Below are positions 9,301 to 17,359 of a stretch of 64,000 nt of DNA, one piece after another (the stretch's first letter is position 1; the number at the start of each line of letters is the position of its first letter). This stretch comes from Collinsella bouchesdurhonensis. GTDB taxonomy: Bacteria > Actinomycetota > Coriobacteriia > Coriobacteriales > Coriobacteriaceae. Under the pieces are notes generated by a model that saw only the letters and a program-made list of their open reading frames with translations, searched no databases and was not told the DNA's origin. Location of the stretch: the NCBI RefSeq assembly GCF_900155365.1, contig NZ_LT699737.1, positions 1 through 64,000 of the forward strand. Reading direction: 5' to 3'. The translations under genes were made by a program, and so were the position numbers.

Positions 9301-9602
9301 CAGGTTGACGTGATGCCGTCAACATCAAAGTCGCCAAAGACGGCGATGACCTCGCCTGCAGCAAGTGCCGCCTGCACGCGATCGGCCACATCGCTCAAGC
9401 CAGGAATAATCGAGGGGTTCGCCCAGTCGCGCTCGAGAGACGGAGTGAGGAAAAGATGGCCTTCTTCGACCGATTCGATACCATGGGCAACCATGATGCG
9501 AGCCACCAGCGGGGCCACGCCAAGGGCGTGAGAGAGTTCTCGTTCAAGATTGATATCGTTATGGGCAACGACCCAGCGGTGAGATGTCTTAAGCGAAGGC
9601 AT
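6306..9602 (-). CDS. recJ: RecJ exonuclease fused to a RecQ-like helicase
   Basis: I place the start at 9602, where GGGGAGGTG precedes an ATG by 8 bases. An in-frame upstream extension of 36 hydrophobic residues looks spurious. The protein has 1098 residues, about twice a normal RecJ. Residues 1-560 are a DHH-family 5'-3' single-strand DNA exonuclease: DFDVDG 91-96, DNG 149-151, DHH 172-174, RLNAAGRM near 316, and the DHHA1 segment GGHAGAVG. From about 620 a superfamily 2 helicase of RecQ type begins: GTGRGKS 650-656, DEAH 754-757, ATATA, then QMSGRAGRDG. No obvious RQC zinc domain is seen. It heads the recJ-rel-mbl operon. The fusion suggests coupled unwinding and resection. Confidence 0.9.
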   Translation of the reverse strand: MPSLKTSHRWVVAHNDINLERELSHALGVAPLVARIMVAHGIESVEEGHLFLTPSLERDWANPSIIPGLSDVADRVQAALAAGEVIAVFGDFDVDGITSTCLLTEALRHLGGTVHPFIPHRFDEGYGLTASALDRVVEACSPTLIITVDNGIAAKNEVQQIVERGIDIVVTDHHEPSDLVPQGVPVADPKIADKSPSRELAGAGVALKLVQLLGERLGEPDLWRSYTEVAALGTVSDMMLLTPENRALVADGIAHMRASTRPGYVALASVARADLRTITADALSFSLIPRLNAAGRMADPALALDLLMATDPMEAAQLAAQLEEINQDRRDIEGKLADEAMALAEASYDGGRVIVVAGEGWHEGVKGIVASRLTNRFHVPALLFSVQDGIARGSGRSVGSVNLFDAVERCSDLVIRFGGHAGAVGVTIEADKLDEFRRRMGETLAQLPAEDFEDTDEVAAVVKLNELDINTIEQISVLEPFGQGNRVPLLAATGVTMTDRAAVGKTGDHMRFVATDGISSVPAIMFRVPDIDRCVACDAVVDLVFEAVAERWQGRVKPKLMVKDILRHDAAGSKDDMNDNAPIMASAAVADEAFGEAPDASRRAMLARLPYDELTRTLIHSFIGCADPHPAQRDALDALGQGKSVLAVMGTGRGKSLIFQVHAAREALSHERASIFVYPLRALVADQSFHLVERFSQLGLRAAVLTGETLPAARDAIFSRLRSGALDVILTTPEFLDIHRSRFAPARIGFIVFDEAHHMAAAKGGNRSAYLDMPEVLQLLGSPQVLAATATASRPVAKEIRHLLPINEVVVDDTVRANLNLEDERNLQARENCLVSIVATGDKCVVYVNARDAAVALARTLRRRIPELAPAIAFYHAGLSRSDRMRVENAFRSGELSCIVSTSAFGEGVNLPDIRHVVLYHMPFGAIEFNQMSGRAGRDGAAARIHLLYSARDARINEHLLDALAPTRDELVVLYRALQTMWRAARTKTGEDSFAASDLDIAQMCLAIDARTHVDERSVSCGLGVFEELGFACVKGSDANRRIAMTENPGKVELSRSIRYLEGMRTRMEFSAFKSWALDTSAHDMLARVNRPITPRAE

Positions 9603-9969
9603 AGGCAACGCACCTCCCCGCAAGGCAATTGCGAGGAACGCGATCGTAAGAAGCATGATGGCGGCGATGGCAGCAATCATGCGCGAAACCAAATGGGCGC
9701 ATGAGGGCACTTCCTTGATGTGTGGGCCCGCTTCGGCGGGCCGAGCTGTTGAACGCCTTTATTATACGCATCAAGTGGACACAATGTGCAGCTAAGCCAC
9801 CGAACGTATCCATCGTATTTCAGCCGCTGGTAGAACGGCCATGCACAAATTGCGGCCATGTTCATAGCATGCGACGGCGTTATACTCGCCCTTGATTCAA
9901 CGTTTGACCGCACGATTTTGCGATATCTGATCGCAAGCGTGATAAACAATGCGAAAGAGGACCTTACCG
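9603..9969. promoter_or_regulatory. Divergent spacer with recJ promoter element and UUCG hairpin
   Basis: No gene is supported here. On the minus strand a perfect -10 TATAAT lies at 9766-9761, without a good -35, so the recJ operon probably starts near 9754. Its roughly 150-base leader contains a very stable hairpin GGCCCGC-TTCG-GCGGGCC (9725-9742). Towards the transporter gene, TTGACC (9911) is a weak -35 candidate. Confidence 0.5.
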
Positions 9970-10989
9970 ATGTTCGTGGATCGCTGGCATGCATTTGGAA
10001 ACCTGATCGGCTCCAAGATGCCCTTTATCGTTCCCTGCTGTGTGGCGGCAGGCGTGCTCTTTCCCCAAGTCTTCTCGCCCATTCGCGCTGTCGTACCCGT
10101 CATGTTCGCCTTCATGACGTTTCAAGGCTCTCTCAACAACACCGTCCATCAGCTTCTTGGCGTATTTAAGCACCCCAAAGACCTCATCGTCATCTTGCTC
10201 ATAAGCCAGGTCTTTATGCCAACGCTCGCCTATTTCCTGGGAAACCTGCTATTTGCCGGCAACGTCAACCTCGTCACCGGCATTCTTCTTGAATATAGCG
10301 TGCCCGTAGCAGTGGTCAGCTTCATGTGGGTGGGCATGTTCCACGGCGACGGCCCCCTCGGACTCGCCGTCATCCTGGTTTCCACCGTGCTCGCACCCTT
10401 TAGCATCCCGTCTACGCTTCAGATTCTGATGGGGCATTCGATTCAGATCGACGCCGCCAAGATGATCTTTGACATGGTGCTGATGATCGCGCTTCCCGCG
10501 CTTGCAGGCATGATGGTTAACGAGCTGACCCACGAGTGGGGACATGAACGTCTCTCCCCCGCTATTTCCCCCGCTTGCCGCGCGTTGCTGGTGATCATCA
10601 TTACAGCGAATTCGACCGCGATGTCCTCCTACGTGCTCCATATGACCTGGGAGCGCATCGCCGTGGCGCTCTTCATTTTTTTCTACGCCTGCAGCGGGTA
10701 CATCTGGGGCCTGTTGGTCGCACGCCTTCTGCATCAGCCGCAACCGACGCTTGTCACCATGAGCTTCGCCTGTGGCCTGCGCAATATCTCGTCGGGCGCA
10801 GTCATCGCCAGCCAGTATTTTCCAGGCGAAGTGGTGTTCCCTGTCATGTGCGGCACCCTGTTCCAGCAGATGCTCGCTGCATTTTTTGGCGCGCTCATTC
10901 ATCGTCTATACGATGAGGACACCTCGACGACAGATGCCGGCATAGCAAACAAAAACGATACCGCTGCATCAAGCTCGCTCGTCAAGTAA
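9970..10989 (+). CDS. Bile acid:sodium symporter (BASS)-like membrane transporter
   Basis: The start is ATG 9970, preceded by AAAGAGGA at 8 bases; an ATG 21 bases earlier lacks a ribosome site. The 339-residue product has about nine hydrophobic segments and no soluble domain. The pattern FMTFQGSLNNT early, then LLEYSVPVAVVSFMW and SFACGLRNISSGAVIAS late, resembles the SBF/BASS family of secondary transporters. The substrate cannot be read from sequence: bile acids, pantoate, pyruvate-like organic anions and arsenite are known for relatives. The C-terminus overlaps the convergent downstream gene by 21 bases. Confidence 0.7.
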   Translation: MFVDRWHAFGNLIGSKMPFIVPCCVAAGVLFPQVFSPIRAVVPVMFAFMTFQGSLNNTVHQLLGVFKHPKDLIVILLISQVFMPTLAYFLGNLLFAGNVNLVTGILLEYSVPVAVVSFMWVGMFHGDGPLGLAVILVSTVLAPFSIPSTLQILMGHSIQIDAAKMIFDMVLMIALPALAGMMVNELTHEWGHERLSPAISPACRALLVIIITANSTAMSSYVLHMTWERIAVALFIFFYACSGYIWGLLVARLLHQPQPTLVTMSFACGLRNISSGAVIASQYFPGEVVFPVMCGTLFQQMLAAFFGALIHRLYDEDTSTTDAGIANKNDTAASSSLVK

Positions 10990-11766
10990 CTCCCGCAGAC
11001 ACTCGGCATCGTGTGCAAGCGTTGTCTCGGCATTGCATTGCGCCAAGCGATAGCCTACAAAATAGGGCGAGACCACCCAGCGCGGAAGCGCTTTGACGAT
11101 CGTCATCCCCTCCATGTGGTAAAAGAAAAGGTTATATGACGAGGCGCGCCCGCCGTGATGCTCGTTAAGAACATAGCGAACCACCGTCTGAAGCGCATCG
11201 GCAAATCGATTCGTGTCCTCAATGTCTTCTGGAGCATTGCCGTGGGCAAGCCCCTGTGGGCAGATGACGTTTACCTCAAAAAAGCCCATAACGGGATCGG
11301 TGGAAATGGTCGCGCGCACGCGCCCGCGCTGCCACACATCGATTCCCTCGAAGTGCTTCATAGAGATCTCTGCATACCCGTCTTCCTTCTCGAGCCCGAC
11401 GATTTGCATATGAGGATGCGTGAGGCTTCCGCCCGAAAGCGGACCCATGTTCTTGTACATAAGGACGCTGCGATAATCGCCCGAATCAATCATCTGCTCC
11501 CAGCAGGACAGCGCAAAGCGAATCACGCCATGGAGCTCCTCGGGTTCATATGTAGTGATATCCGCATCATGATCGGCCGACTCGATGAGCACGGTCTGCA
11601 TGGTATGGCGCAGCGTGCGAAACTTGTTCTGCAACCAAATGCGGTCCCCGTCACGGCGGATGATGTTCTCGAGCCCGTCGATGTCGCAAAACGGGCACGA
11701 CGTGCCCGGTCGACGGTTATCGTCCGGCTTACCCTTTGCCTTTACTACGTCAAACACCAGCGCCAT
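10969..11766 (-). CDS. GalT/HIT-superfamily protein (DUF4931-like)
   Basis: 265 residues. Features are a CPFC pair (24-27), typical of the structural zinc site of galactose-1-phosphate uridylyltransferases, and SLTHPHMQIVG with His117 and His119, a histidine-triad-like nucleotidyl transfer motif. It is shorter than GalT and lacks a second GalT domain, so it more likely represents the uncharacterised DUF4931-type family. No sugar-metabolism gene is nearby. Its start lies downstream of two large hairpin elements. Confidence 0.7.
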   Translation of the reverse strand: MALVFDVVKAKGKPDDNRRPGTSCPFCDIDGLENIIRRDGDRIWLQNKFRTLRHTMQTVLIESADHDADITTYEPEELHGVIRFALSCWEQMIDSGDYRSVLMYKNMGPLSGGSLTHPHMQIVGLEKEDGYAEISMKHFEGIDVWQRGRVRATISTDPVMGFFEVNVICPQGLAHGNAPEDIEDTNRFADALQTVVRYVLNEHHGGRASSYNLFFYHMEGMTIVKALPRWVVSPYFVGYRLAQCNAETTLAHDAECLRELLDERA

Positions 11767-11877
11767 GTCTGCCCCCTTGGTCTCATGTAGATAGAAGTAT
11801 CGCGCACCCTTGCGGAAGCAGGCAAGCCTGGGATAAACCCTGCCTAAAGCATCACACAGGCGAGCGTCCCCACCTAC

Positions 11878-11976
11878 GCCGGAAGGGGGCTGCCGTTGCC
11901 TCCATGCTCAGACATACTCGCGCTCTGCGAGCGCTGCGTAACTGCGCGTGGAGGCAACGGGCAGCCCCCTTCCGGC
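11878..11976. repeat. Large hairpin element, copy A
   Basis: A left arm of 26 bases (11878-11903) and right arm of 27 bases (11950-11976) are complementary apart from one extra C. They enclose a 46-base core (11904-11949) beginning ATGCTCAGACATACTC and ending TGCGTAACTGCGCGT. The core centre is itself a hairpin, GCGCTC-TGC-GAGCGC. The core recurs almost exactly, inverted, in copy B, while the arms differ in sequence. No coding frame or transposase is associated. It lies in the 432-base spacer between livF and the DUF4931 gene. Confidence 0.85.
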
Positions 11977-12016
11977 AAGGTACCGTACCGGTGGCGTAAA
12001 TCAAGCAGTTACCCCA

Positions 12017-12113
12017 GGAGCCGGGGCCTCCCTGTCTCCTCACGCGCAGTTACGCAGCGCTCGCAAGAGCGCGAGTATGTCTGAGCATGAGGAGACAGGG
12101 AGGCCCCGGCTCC
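12017..12113. repeat. Large hairpin element, copy B (inverted)
   Basis: Perfect 25-base arms (12017-12041 and 12089-12113) enclose a 47-base core (12042-12088) that is the reverse complement of the copy A core, with one extra base in the central loop (GCGCTC-GCAA-GAGCGC). The arms are unlike copy A base for base yet keep a G-rich start and pyrimidine end, which looks like compensatory change preserving pairing. The two copies are 40 bases apart. The remainder of the spacer to livF (12114-12198) shows nothing further. Confidence 0.85.
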
Positions 12114-12198
12114 GAACAGGTCGATGTCCCTTAAAGCAAAGGCGACACCGCCTGTTGATGCGATGCCGCCCTTGGATGGAACAATATGGTACGAAGCG

Positions 12199-12912
12199 TC
12201 AGCCGCCCAGGTAGGCACGGCGAACGTCATCGTTATGCAGGAGTTCTTGGCCCGTGCCGCTCAAGGTGATGTTGCCCGTCTCCATCACGTAGCCGCGCGT
12301 GGCGATGGAAAGCGCCATCTGCGCGTTTTGCTCGACCAGCAAGATCGTGGTGCCTGCCTTGTGCAGGTCCTCGATAATCTGGAAGATTTGCTCGATCAAA
12401 ATAGGAGCAAGGCCCATAGAGGGCTCGTCGAGCATGAGAAGCTTGGGGTTGCTCATAAGAGCGCGACCCATGGCGAGCATCTGCTGCTCACCGCCCGAAA
12501 GCGTGCCCGCAACCTGGCGACGGCGCTCTTTCAGGCGCGGGAATTGCTCGTAGACGCGCTCAAGACCGGGGGCGATGGTGCTCTTGGGCTGCGTATAGGC
12601 GCCCATCTCGAGGTTTTCCTCCACCGACATCTCAAGAAAGACGCGACGTCCCTCGGGTACCTGAGCCAGGCCCTTGGCAACGAGCTTGTCGGCGGGCGTA
12701 TGGGCGATGTCCTCGCCCTGGAATTTGATGGACCCCGTCTTGGAACGCAGCAAGCCCGAAATGGTCTTAAGAGTCGTGGACTTACCTGCACCGTTAGCGC
12801 CAATCAGAGCCACAATCTCGTCTTCGTTGACCTCAAAGGAAACGTTCTTGATGGCGTGGATTGCGCCGTACCAGACGTTGGCGTTGTATACGGAAAGCAT
12901 CGGTTCTGCCAT
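12199..12912 (-). CDS. livF: Branched-chain amino acid ABC transporter ATPase LivF
   Basis: The start at 12912 has AAGGAGG upstream; a longer frame to 13008 overlaps livG and is rejected. The 237-residue ABC ATPase shows Walker A GANGAGKST (38-46), signature LSGGEQQ (138-144), and Walker B LLMLDEPSMGLAP (158-170), the last strongly LivF-like. It energises uptake of leucine, isoleucine, valine or related amino acids with LivG at the inner face of the membrane. It begins 4 bases after the livG stop and is last of livHMGF. Confidence 0.93.
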   Translation of the reverse strand: MAEPMLSVYNANVWYGAIHAIKNVSFEVNEDEIVALIGANGAGKSTTLKTISGLLRSKTGSIKFQGEDIAHTPADKLVAKGLAQVPEGRRVFLEMSVEENLEMGAYTQPKSTIAPGLERVYEQFPRLKERRRQVAGTLSGGEQQMLAMGRALMSNPKLLMLDEPSMGLAPILIEQIFQIIEDLHKAGTTILLVEQNAQMALSIATRGYVMETGNITLSGTGQELLHNDDVRRAYLGG

Positions 12913-12916
12913 GGCG

Positions 12917-13768
12917 CTACGCCTCCTTCTTCTTGCCCAAATAGGCCTCGATGACGGTTTCGTTATTCTGAATCTCCTCGGCCGTGCCCTTAGCGATAAC
13001 CTTGCCAAAGGAAAGCACGCAGATGCCTTCGCAGATATTCATGACCAGGCTCATATCGTGCTCGATCAGCATAATGGCAATGCCAAAGGTGTCGCGGATC
13101 TTAACGATATTCTCCATGAGCTCCGCCGTCTCGGACGGATTCATGCCTGCCGCGGGCTCGTCCAGCAATAGCAGCGAGGGATTGGTCGCAAGCGCGCGCA
13201 CGATCTCCAAACGGCGCTGGGCACCGTAAGGAAGGCTTCCGGCCTGATCGTTCGCATGCTTTTCCATGTCAAAGATGGAGAGCAGCTCCATAGCGCGCTC
13301 GTGCGCCTGCTTCTCGTGCTTCCAGTAGCTGGGCAGGCGCAAAACGCCCTCGAGGCCCGTGTACTTTTCCTGGTTGTGCAGACCAACCTTGACGTTGTCC
13401 TCGACCGTCATGGACGAGAACAGGCGGATGTTTTGGAACGTACGGGCAATACCCATACGATTGACCTGGCTTACGGTCTTGCCGCTCGTATCTTGGCCGT
13501 TGAGCAGAATAGTTCCGTTTGTGGGCTGATAGACCTTGGTAAGCAGGTTGAATACCGTGGTCTTGCCAGCACCGTTGGGACCAATGAGACCGGCGATCTC
13601 GGTCTTGCCGATGGTGAGGTTAAAGTCATCGACCGCCTTCAGGCCGCCAAACTCGATACCCAGGTGGATGCACTCGAGCGCCGGCGTCTCGTTGACGTCG
13701 CGATCGGGAACGATGGCACGGCTGGGATAGGGCACCATCTTGCCCTTTTCGAACTCAAACTTAGACAT
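12917..13768 (-). CDS. livG: Branched-chain amino acid ABC transporter ATPase LivG
   Basis: 283 residues with Walker A GPNGAGKTT (63-71) and the long LivG-type insert around GIARTFQNIRLFSSMTVEDN. The C-terminus has LLLLDEPAAGMNPSET and LIEHDMSLVMNICEGICVL, typical of LivG. The roughly 30 residues before the ABC domain are longer than usual. The gene overlaps livM by 8 bases (ATGTCTAA), implying translational coupling. It pairs with LivF as the ATPase heterodimer. Confidence 0.93.
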   Translation of the reverse strand: MSKFEFEKGKMVPYPSRAIVPDRDVNETPALECIHLGIEFGGLKAVDDFNLTIGKTEIAGLIGPNGAGKTTVFNLLTKVYQPTNGTILLNGQDTSGKTVSQVNRMGIARTFQNIRLFSSMTVEDNVKVGLHNQEKYTGLEGVLRLPSYWKHEKQAHERAMELLSIFDMEKHANDQAGSLPYGAQRRLEIVRALATNPSLLLLDEPAAGMNPSETAELMENIVKIRDTFGIAIMLIEHDMSLVMNICEGICVLSFGKVIAKGTAEEIQNNETVIEAYLGKKKEA

Positions 13769-14831
13769 TGGCTTCGGCCTCCCCCTTCTTCTTTGGCTTA
13801 AAGCGGGCGATAAAGCCTTGGATCTGAGGGCTATTGGTGCAGATCATCACAAGGATGAGGACGATGGCGTAAACGAGCATACGGTAATCGGAGAACTCGC
13901 GCAGCGCCTCGGGAAGAATCGTCAGCACCGCGGCGGCGATAACGGAACCGCGCATGTTGCCCAGACCGCCCAGGACCACAAAGACCAGAATGAGAATCGA
14001 GGTATTGAAGTCAAACTTAGTGGCGGAAAGCTGCGAGAAATTACCGCCAAAGAGCGCTCCGGCAGCACCGGCAAGGGCAGCGGAGACAACAAAGGCGATC
14101 ATGCGGTACTTGGTGACCGAGATACCTACGCTCTCGGCAGCGATACGATTGTCACGCACCGCCTCGATTGCACGACCGGTGCGGCTGCGTACCAAGTTGA
14201 GCACGACGACGAGTGCGATCATGATGAGCACAAAACCGGCCACGAACGTGGAATAGGTAGAAACACCCGAGGCGCCCTGAGCGCCTTTGATGATGGCAAT
14301 GCCGTTGTCCATAAGGTGCAAGTCGTTGACCGTGGCATTACCCCTAAGGTTGAACACGACATGCAGGCCATGAGCGTCGACACCCACGATCAGGCAGGTC
14401 ACAACCTCCTTGATGATCTCGCCAAAAGCAAGGGTGACGATAGCCAGGTAGTCGCCGCGCAGGCGAAGCACAGGAATGCCGATGATAAATCCGGCGATGG
14501 CTGCAAAGACGGCGCCAACGACGATGCTCACAACGAGCGCGAGCGTCTGAGGGGCGCCCGCTGCCTGCATGGATACGGCGGTAACGATGCCCGTGTAGGC
14601 GCCGATGCTCATGAAGCCGGCATGGCCAAGCGAAAGGTCGCCCGCGACACCGACCACGAGGTTCAGGGAAATGGCCATCACGATATAAGCGGTGATGGGC
14701 ACCAGCTGGCCGGCGAACATGCGCGGAATCATGTGATTGGCCTGCATGAAGAAGACCACCAAGAACGCAACGATAACAAGGCCATAGGTAATGAAATCGG
14801 AGCGCGTCTGCTTATTCTTGAGGAAGTTCAT
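13761..14831 (-). CDS. livM: Branched-chain amino acid ABC transporter permease LivM
   Basis: A polytopic membrane protein of about 356 residues with the family segments ISLNLVVGVAGDLSLGHAGF and GDYLAIVTLAFGEI and the cytoplasmic EAA-like loop AIEAVRDNRIAAESVGI. The start is taken as ATG 14831, with AGGTGG close upstream. A GTG three codons earlier at 14840, adjacent to the livH stop, is possible. It forms the membrane channel with LivH. Confidence 0.92.
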   Translation of the reverse strand: MNFLKNKQTRSDFITYGLVIVAFLVVFFMQANHMIPRMFAGQLVPITAYIVMAISLNLVVGVAGDLSLGHAGFMSIGAYTGIVTAVSMQAAGAPQTLALVVSIVVGAVFAAIAGFIIGIPVLRLRGDYLAIVTLAFGEIIKEVVTCLIVGVDAHGLHVVFNLRGNATVNDLHLMDNGIAIIKGAQGASGVSTYSTFVAGFVLIMIALVVVLNLVRSRTGRAIEAVRDNRIAAESVGISVTKYRMIAFVVSAALAGAAGALFGGNFSQLSATKFDFNTSILILVFVVLGGLGNMRGSVIAAAVLTILPEALREFSDYRMLVYAIVLILVMICTNSPQIQGFIARFKPKKKGEAEANV

Positions 14832-14840
14832 GATGCCCAC

Positions 14841-15722
14841 CTACACTTTCTCCGGAACGTACTTGCCCAGAAGGCCTGCAGGCTTGACCAGAAGCACCAC
14901 GATAAGAACGGCAAACACAATAGAGTTGGCAAGCGACGTGGAAATGTACGCCTGCGCCATGGCCTCAATGATGCCAAGCAGGACGCCTCCCACAAAAGCA
15001 CCGGGAATGGAGCCGATGCCGCCGAAAACGGCAGCGGTAAAGGCCTTGATGCCGGGCATGGCTCCGGTCGTAGGCTGCAGCACCGGAGAATACGAGCACA
15101 GCAGCACGCCGGCGATGGCCGCCAGGGCAGAACCGATGGCAAACGTCATCGAAATGGTGCGGTTGACGTTGATGCCCATGAGCTGAGCGGCCGCCTTATC
15201 TTCGGAGCAGGCGCGCATGGCCTTACCCATCTTGGACTTGGAGGTGAACCACATGAGCACCACCATGATCAAGATACAGGCGAGGATGGTGACGAGCGAC
15301 ACGGCAGAAACGTTGAACTGCGCCAAAAATGGCGGAACCGGGAACCTGACCAGAGAGGTGAAGTTCTTGGGCGTGGCACCCCACAGCAGCTGGGCGGCAT
15401 TTTGCAGGAAATACGAAACGCCGATAGCCGTGATAAGGACCGCAAGCGGACCTGCGGCTCGCAGCGGTCGATACGCCAGGCCCTCGACGAGCACGCCCAG
15501 CACGGTGCATACGACGACGGAGAGGACCACCGAAAGCCAGCCGGGCAGTCCCAGATACGATGTGGCGCAAAACGAAACGTATGCACCGACCATGATCACG
15601 TCACCATGGGCGAAGTTGAGCATCTTGGCGATACCGTAGACCATGGTGTAGCCCAGCGCGATGATCGCGTAGACGCTGCCCATGGACAGGCCGTTCACCA
15701 GATACTGGATGAATACCGTCAT
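14841..15722 (-). CDS. livH: Branched-chain amino acid ABC transporter permease LivH
   Basis: A 293-residue integral membrane protein. The N-terminus MTVFIQYLVNGLSMGSVYAI, the segment GIAKMLNFAHGDVIMVGAY, and the loop MRACSEDKAAAQLMGINVN are diagnostic of LivH. It is first of the overlapping livHMGF set. A terminator between livK and livH implies that the binding protein is made in excess of the membrane components. Confidence 0.93.
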   Translation of the reverse strand: MTVFIQYLVNGLSMGSVYAIIALGYTMVYGIAKMLNFAHGDVIMVGAYVSFCATSYLGLPGWLSVVLSVVVCTVLGVLVEGLAYRPLRAAGPLAVLITAIGVSYFLQNAAQLLWGATPKNFTSLVRFPVPPFLAQFNVSAVSLVTILACILIMVVLMWFTSKSKMGKAMRACSEDKAAAQLMGINVNRTISMTFAIGSALAAIAGVLLCSYSPVLQPTTGAMPGIKAFTAAVFGGIGSIPGAFVGGVLLGIIEAMAQAYISTSLANSIVFAVLIVVLLVKPAGLLGKYVPEKV

Positions 15723-15847
15723 GTTTCACACCCTCCTTTCGTTATGTGACTCGATTAGGATAGGCCGCCCCCAACGCGACATACAAGGGGCGAAACCCTC
15801 CCGTAAAACAGGGGTAACGGTCAAGAAATACACCTTGTCCCAATAGG

Positions 15848-15882
15848 GAAAAAGCAGGGGTGGAATAGTTCCGCCCCTGCTT
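15848..15882 (-). terminator. Terminator between livK and livHMGF
   Basis: Stem AAGCAGGGG/CCCCTGCTT with an inner GGAA/TTCC extension (15874-15882 with 15852-15860) is followed on the minus strand by TTTTTCCC. It lies about 38 bases past the livK stop, likely giving partial termination. Confidence 0.85.
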
Positions 15883-15919
15883 ATGTTACGTGCACGTATG
15901 TGCAGGCACTCCGCGGCGC

Positions 15920-17116
15920 TTAGGCCTGGACGTACTTACCGTCCTTAATGACGTACGCGGTCGGATCCTTTTGGACCTCGCCCTTGTCGTTCCACGTCAG
16001 AGTGCCGGTCAGACCCTTGACCGTAATCTTGGTCATGGCCTCAGCAAGCTTGGAAGAAGCCTCTGTAGGATCGACGTCGGCCGGAAGGCCAGCCTCCTTC
16101 AAAGCCTCGGCAACTGCATGGACACCGTCGTAGGCGTCTGCGGCAAACTGATCGGGAGTCTTGCCGTAAGCGTCCTTATAGGCCTTCACGAAGTCGGCGT
16201 TGCTCTCGTCGTCGGCGGAGAACGGGGTCATGAGCAGCAGACCCTCGGCAAGGGAGGTGTCGAAGCCCTCGACGCCCAGGATGCCGTCCATGCCGTCGCA
16301 ACCCATCATCTTGACCTCGTAGCCCATATCGGAGGCGTTCTTGAGGAGCACAGAGGCCGGAGTGTAGTAGATCGGGGCGAAAATCATCGTCGCGCCCTTT
16401 TCCTTGGCCTTGGTGAGCTGGTTGGTGAAGGAGGTCTGAGAATCGTCCTTGAAGGTCTCCTCGTCGACGATCTCGAGCTTGGACTCGGCAGCTTGCTCCT
16501 TGAACGCATCGGCGATGCCGGAAGAATAGGAATCGCCGGAGTTGTAGAACAGAACGAACTTCTCGTCGCCGTAGTTGGCAGCGAGGAACTTAGCAGCGTT
16601 AACGCCCTGGTTGGGGTCGGTGAAGCACACCTGGAAGACATTGGTCTTGCCCTTGGTGACGTCCGTGGAAGAAGCGGACGGGGTGATCATGAAGATCTGG
16701 GGATCTTGCGCTGCGACCTCGGCCACGGCAACGGAAGCGCCGGTGGTGGTGGGGCCGACGAGCGCCTGCATGCCCCAGTCGGCAAGGGTATTGAACGCGG
16801 TGACGGACTTCTCGCCGTCGGCGACGTCATCTTCGCTCTTGCTCACGAAGTTATAGGTGTCGTTGGAGAAATCCTTGCAGCCGAGCTCGACGCCGTTGCA
16901 CACGGAGAGGCCGTAAGAAGCGGCGGCACCGGTCTTGGGACCGATGGCACCGATCTTGAACTCGCCGCCGTTGGAGTTGGCCGATGCGGAGCCGCTGTCG
17001 CCACCCTCAGAGGAGCAACCGGCTAGAATACCCGCGACCCCCAGACCAGCTGCGCTCGCGATAACGCTCCTGCGATTCATAACAGGGTTGAATGACTTAC
17101 CGTTGAGGCTCGACAT
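15920..17116 (-). CDS. livK: Branched-chain amino acid ABC transporter binding protein (lipoprotein)
   Basis: The start at 17116 has AAAGGAG at the right distance; 52 in-frame upstream codons are rejected. The 398-residue protein begins with a twin-arginine-like signal (NRRSVIASAAGLGVAG) and lipobox LAGC with Cys34, so it should be lipid-anchored outside the membrane. The mature part is a periplasmic-binding type I fold (FKIGAIGPKTGAAASYG start; ALVGPTTTGASVAVA) as in LivK family proteins. It captures branched-chain or related amino acids for LivHMGF. Part of a second, decayed copy lies upstream at 17360-17473. Confidence 0.93.
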   Translation of the reverse strand: MSSLNGKSFNPVMNRRSVIASAAGLGVAGILAGCSSEGGDSGSASANSNGGEFKIGAIGPKTGAAASYGLSVCNGVELGCKDFSNDTYNFVSKSEDDVADGEKSVTAFNTLADWGMQALVGPTTTGASVAVAEVAAQDPQIFMITPSASSTDVTKGKTNVFQVCFTDPNQGVNAAKFLAANYGDEKFVLFYNSGDSYSSGIADAFKEQAAESKLEIVDEETFKDDSQTSFTNQLTKAKEKGATMIFAPIYYTPASVLLKNASDMGYEVKMMGCDGMDGILGVEGFDTSLAEGLLLMTPFSADDESNADFVKAYKDAYGKTPDQFAADAYDGVHAVAEALKEAGLPADVDPTEASSKLAEAMTKITVKGLTGTLTWNDKGEVQKDPTAYVIKDGKYVQA

Positions 17117-17359
17117 GCGGCTCTCCTTTCGATGACAGTCGGATTCCAACAGATACCGACAACTGCGAACACGCCCACATTTGTGGGTGTTCAGAAGAAT
17201 AATCGCTTTATCATCCAAAAGTAAGCGGTATTTATGGGATTTCTTCCTCCAGCGAGAAGCCCGCGCGCGCACGACCCTCTGAGCTGCGGGAAACGTCGTT
17301 TTCGCAGCTCAGATTTAATGTTTCAAAACGATTTCGACGCGCGAGGACAGCGGCAACGG
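17117..17359. promoter_or_regulatory. livK leader region with two palindromes
   Basis: This spacer has no supported gene. Two inverted repeats are visible. CCCACA-TT-TGTGGG (17174-17187) is a compact perfect palindrome suitable as an operator or small hairpin, about 58 bases upstream of livK. A longer hairpin with 10-bp outer arms CTGAGCTGCG/CGCAGCTCAG lies at 17279-17312, with an inner GAAACG/CGTTTTC extension and no clear T-run. No convincing -35/-10 pair for livK was found. Confidence 0.45.

Noticed and set aside
10989-12198. Integron-type attC sites
   Set aside because: The hairpin pair lacks the GTTRRRY core sites and there is no integrase in the window; kept as an unexplained element instead.
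13740-15749. A 669-codon plus-strand frame across livM and livH
   Set aside because: It is composed of His/Gln/Asp-rich text complementary to membrane-protein codons; the liv permeases explain the region.
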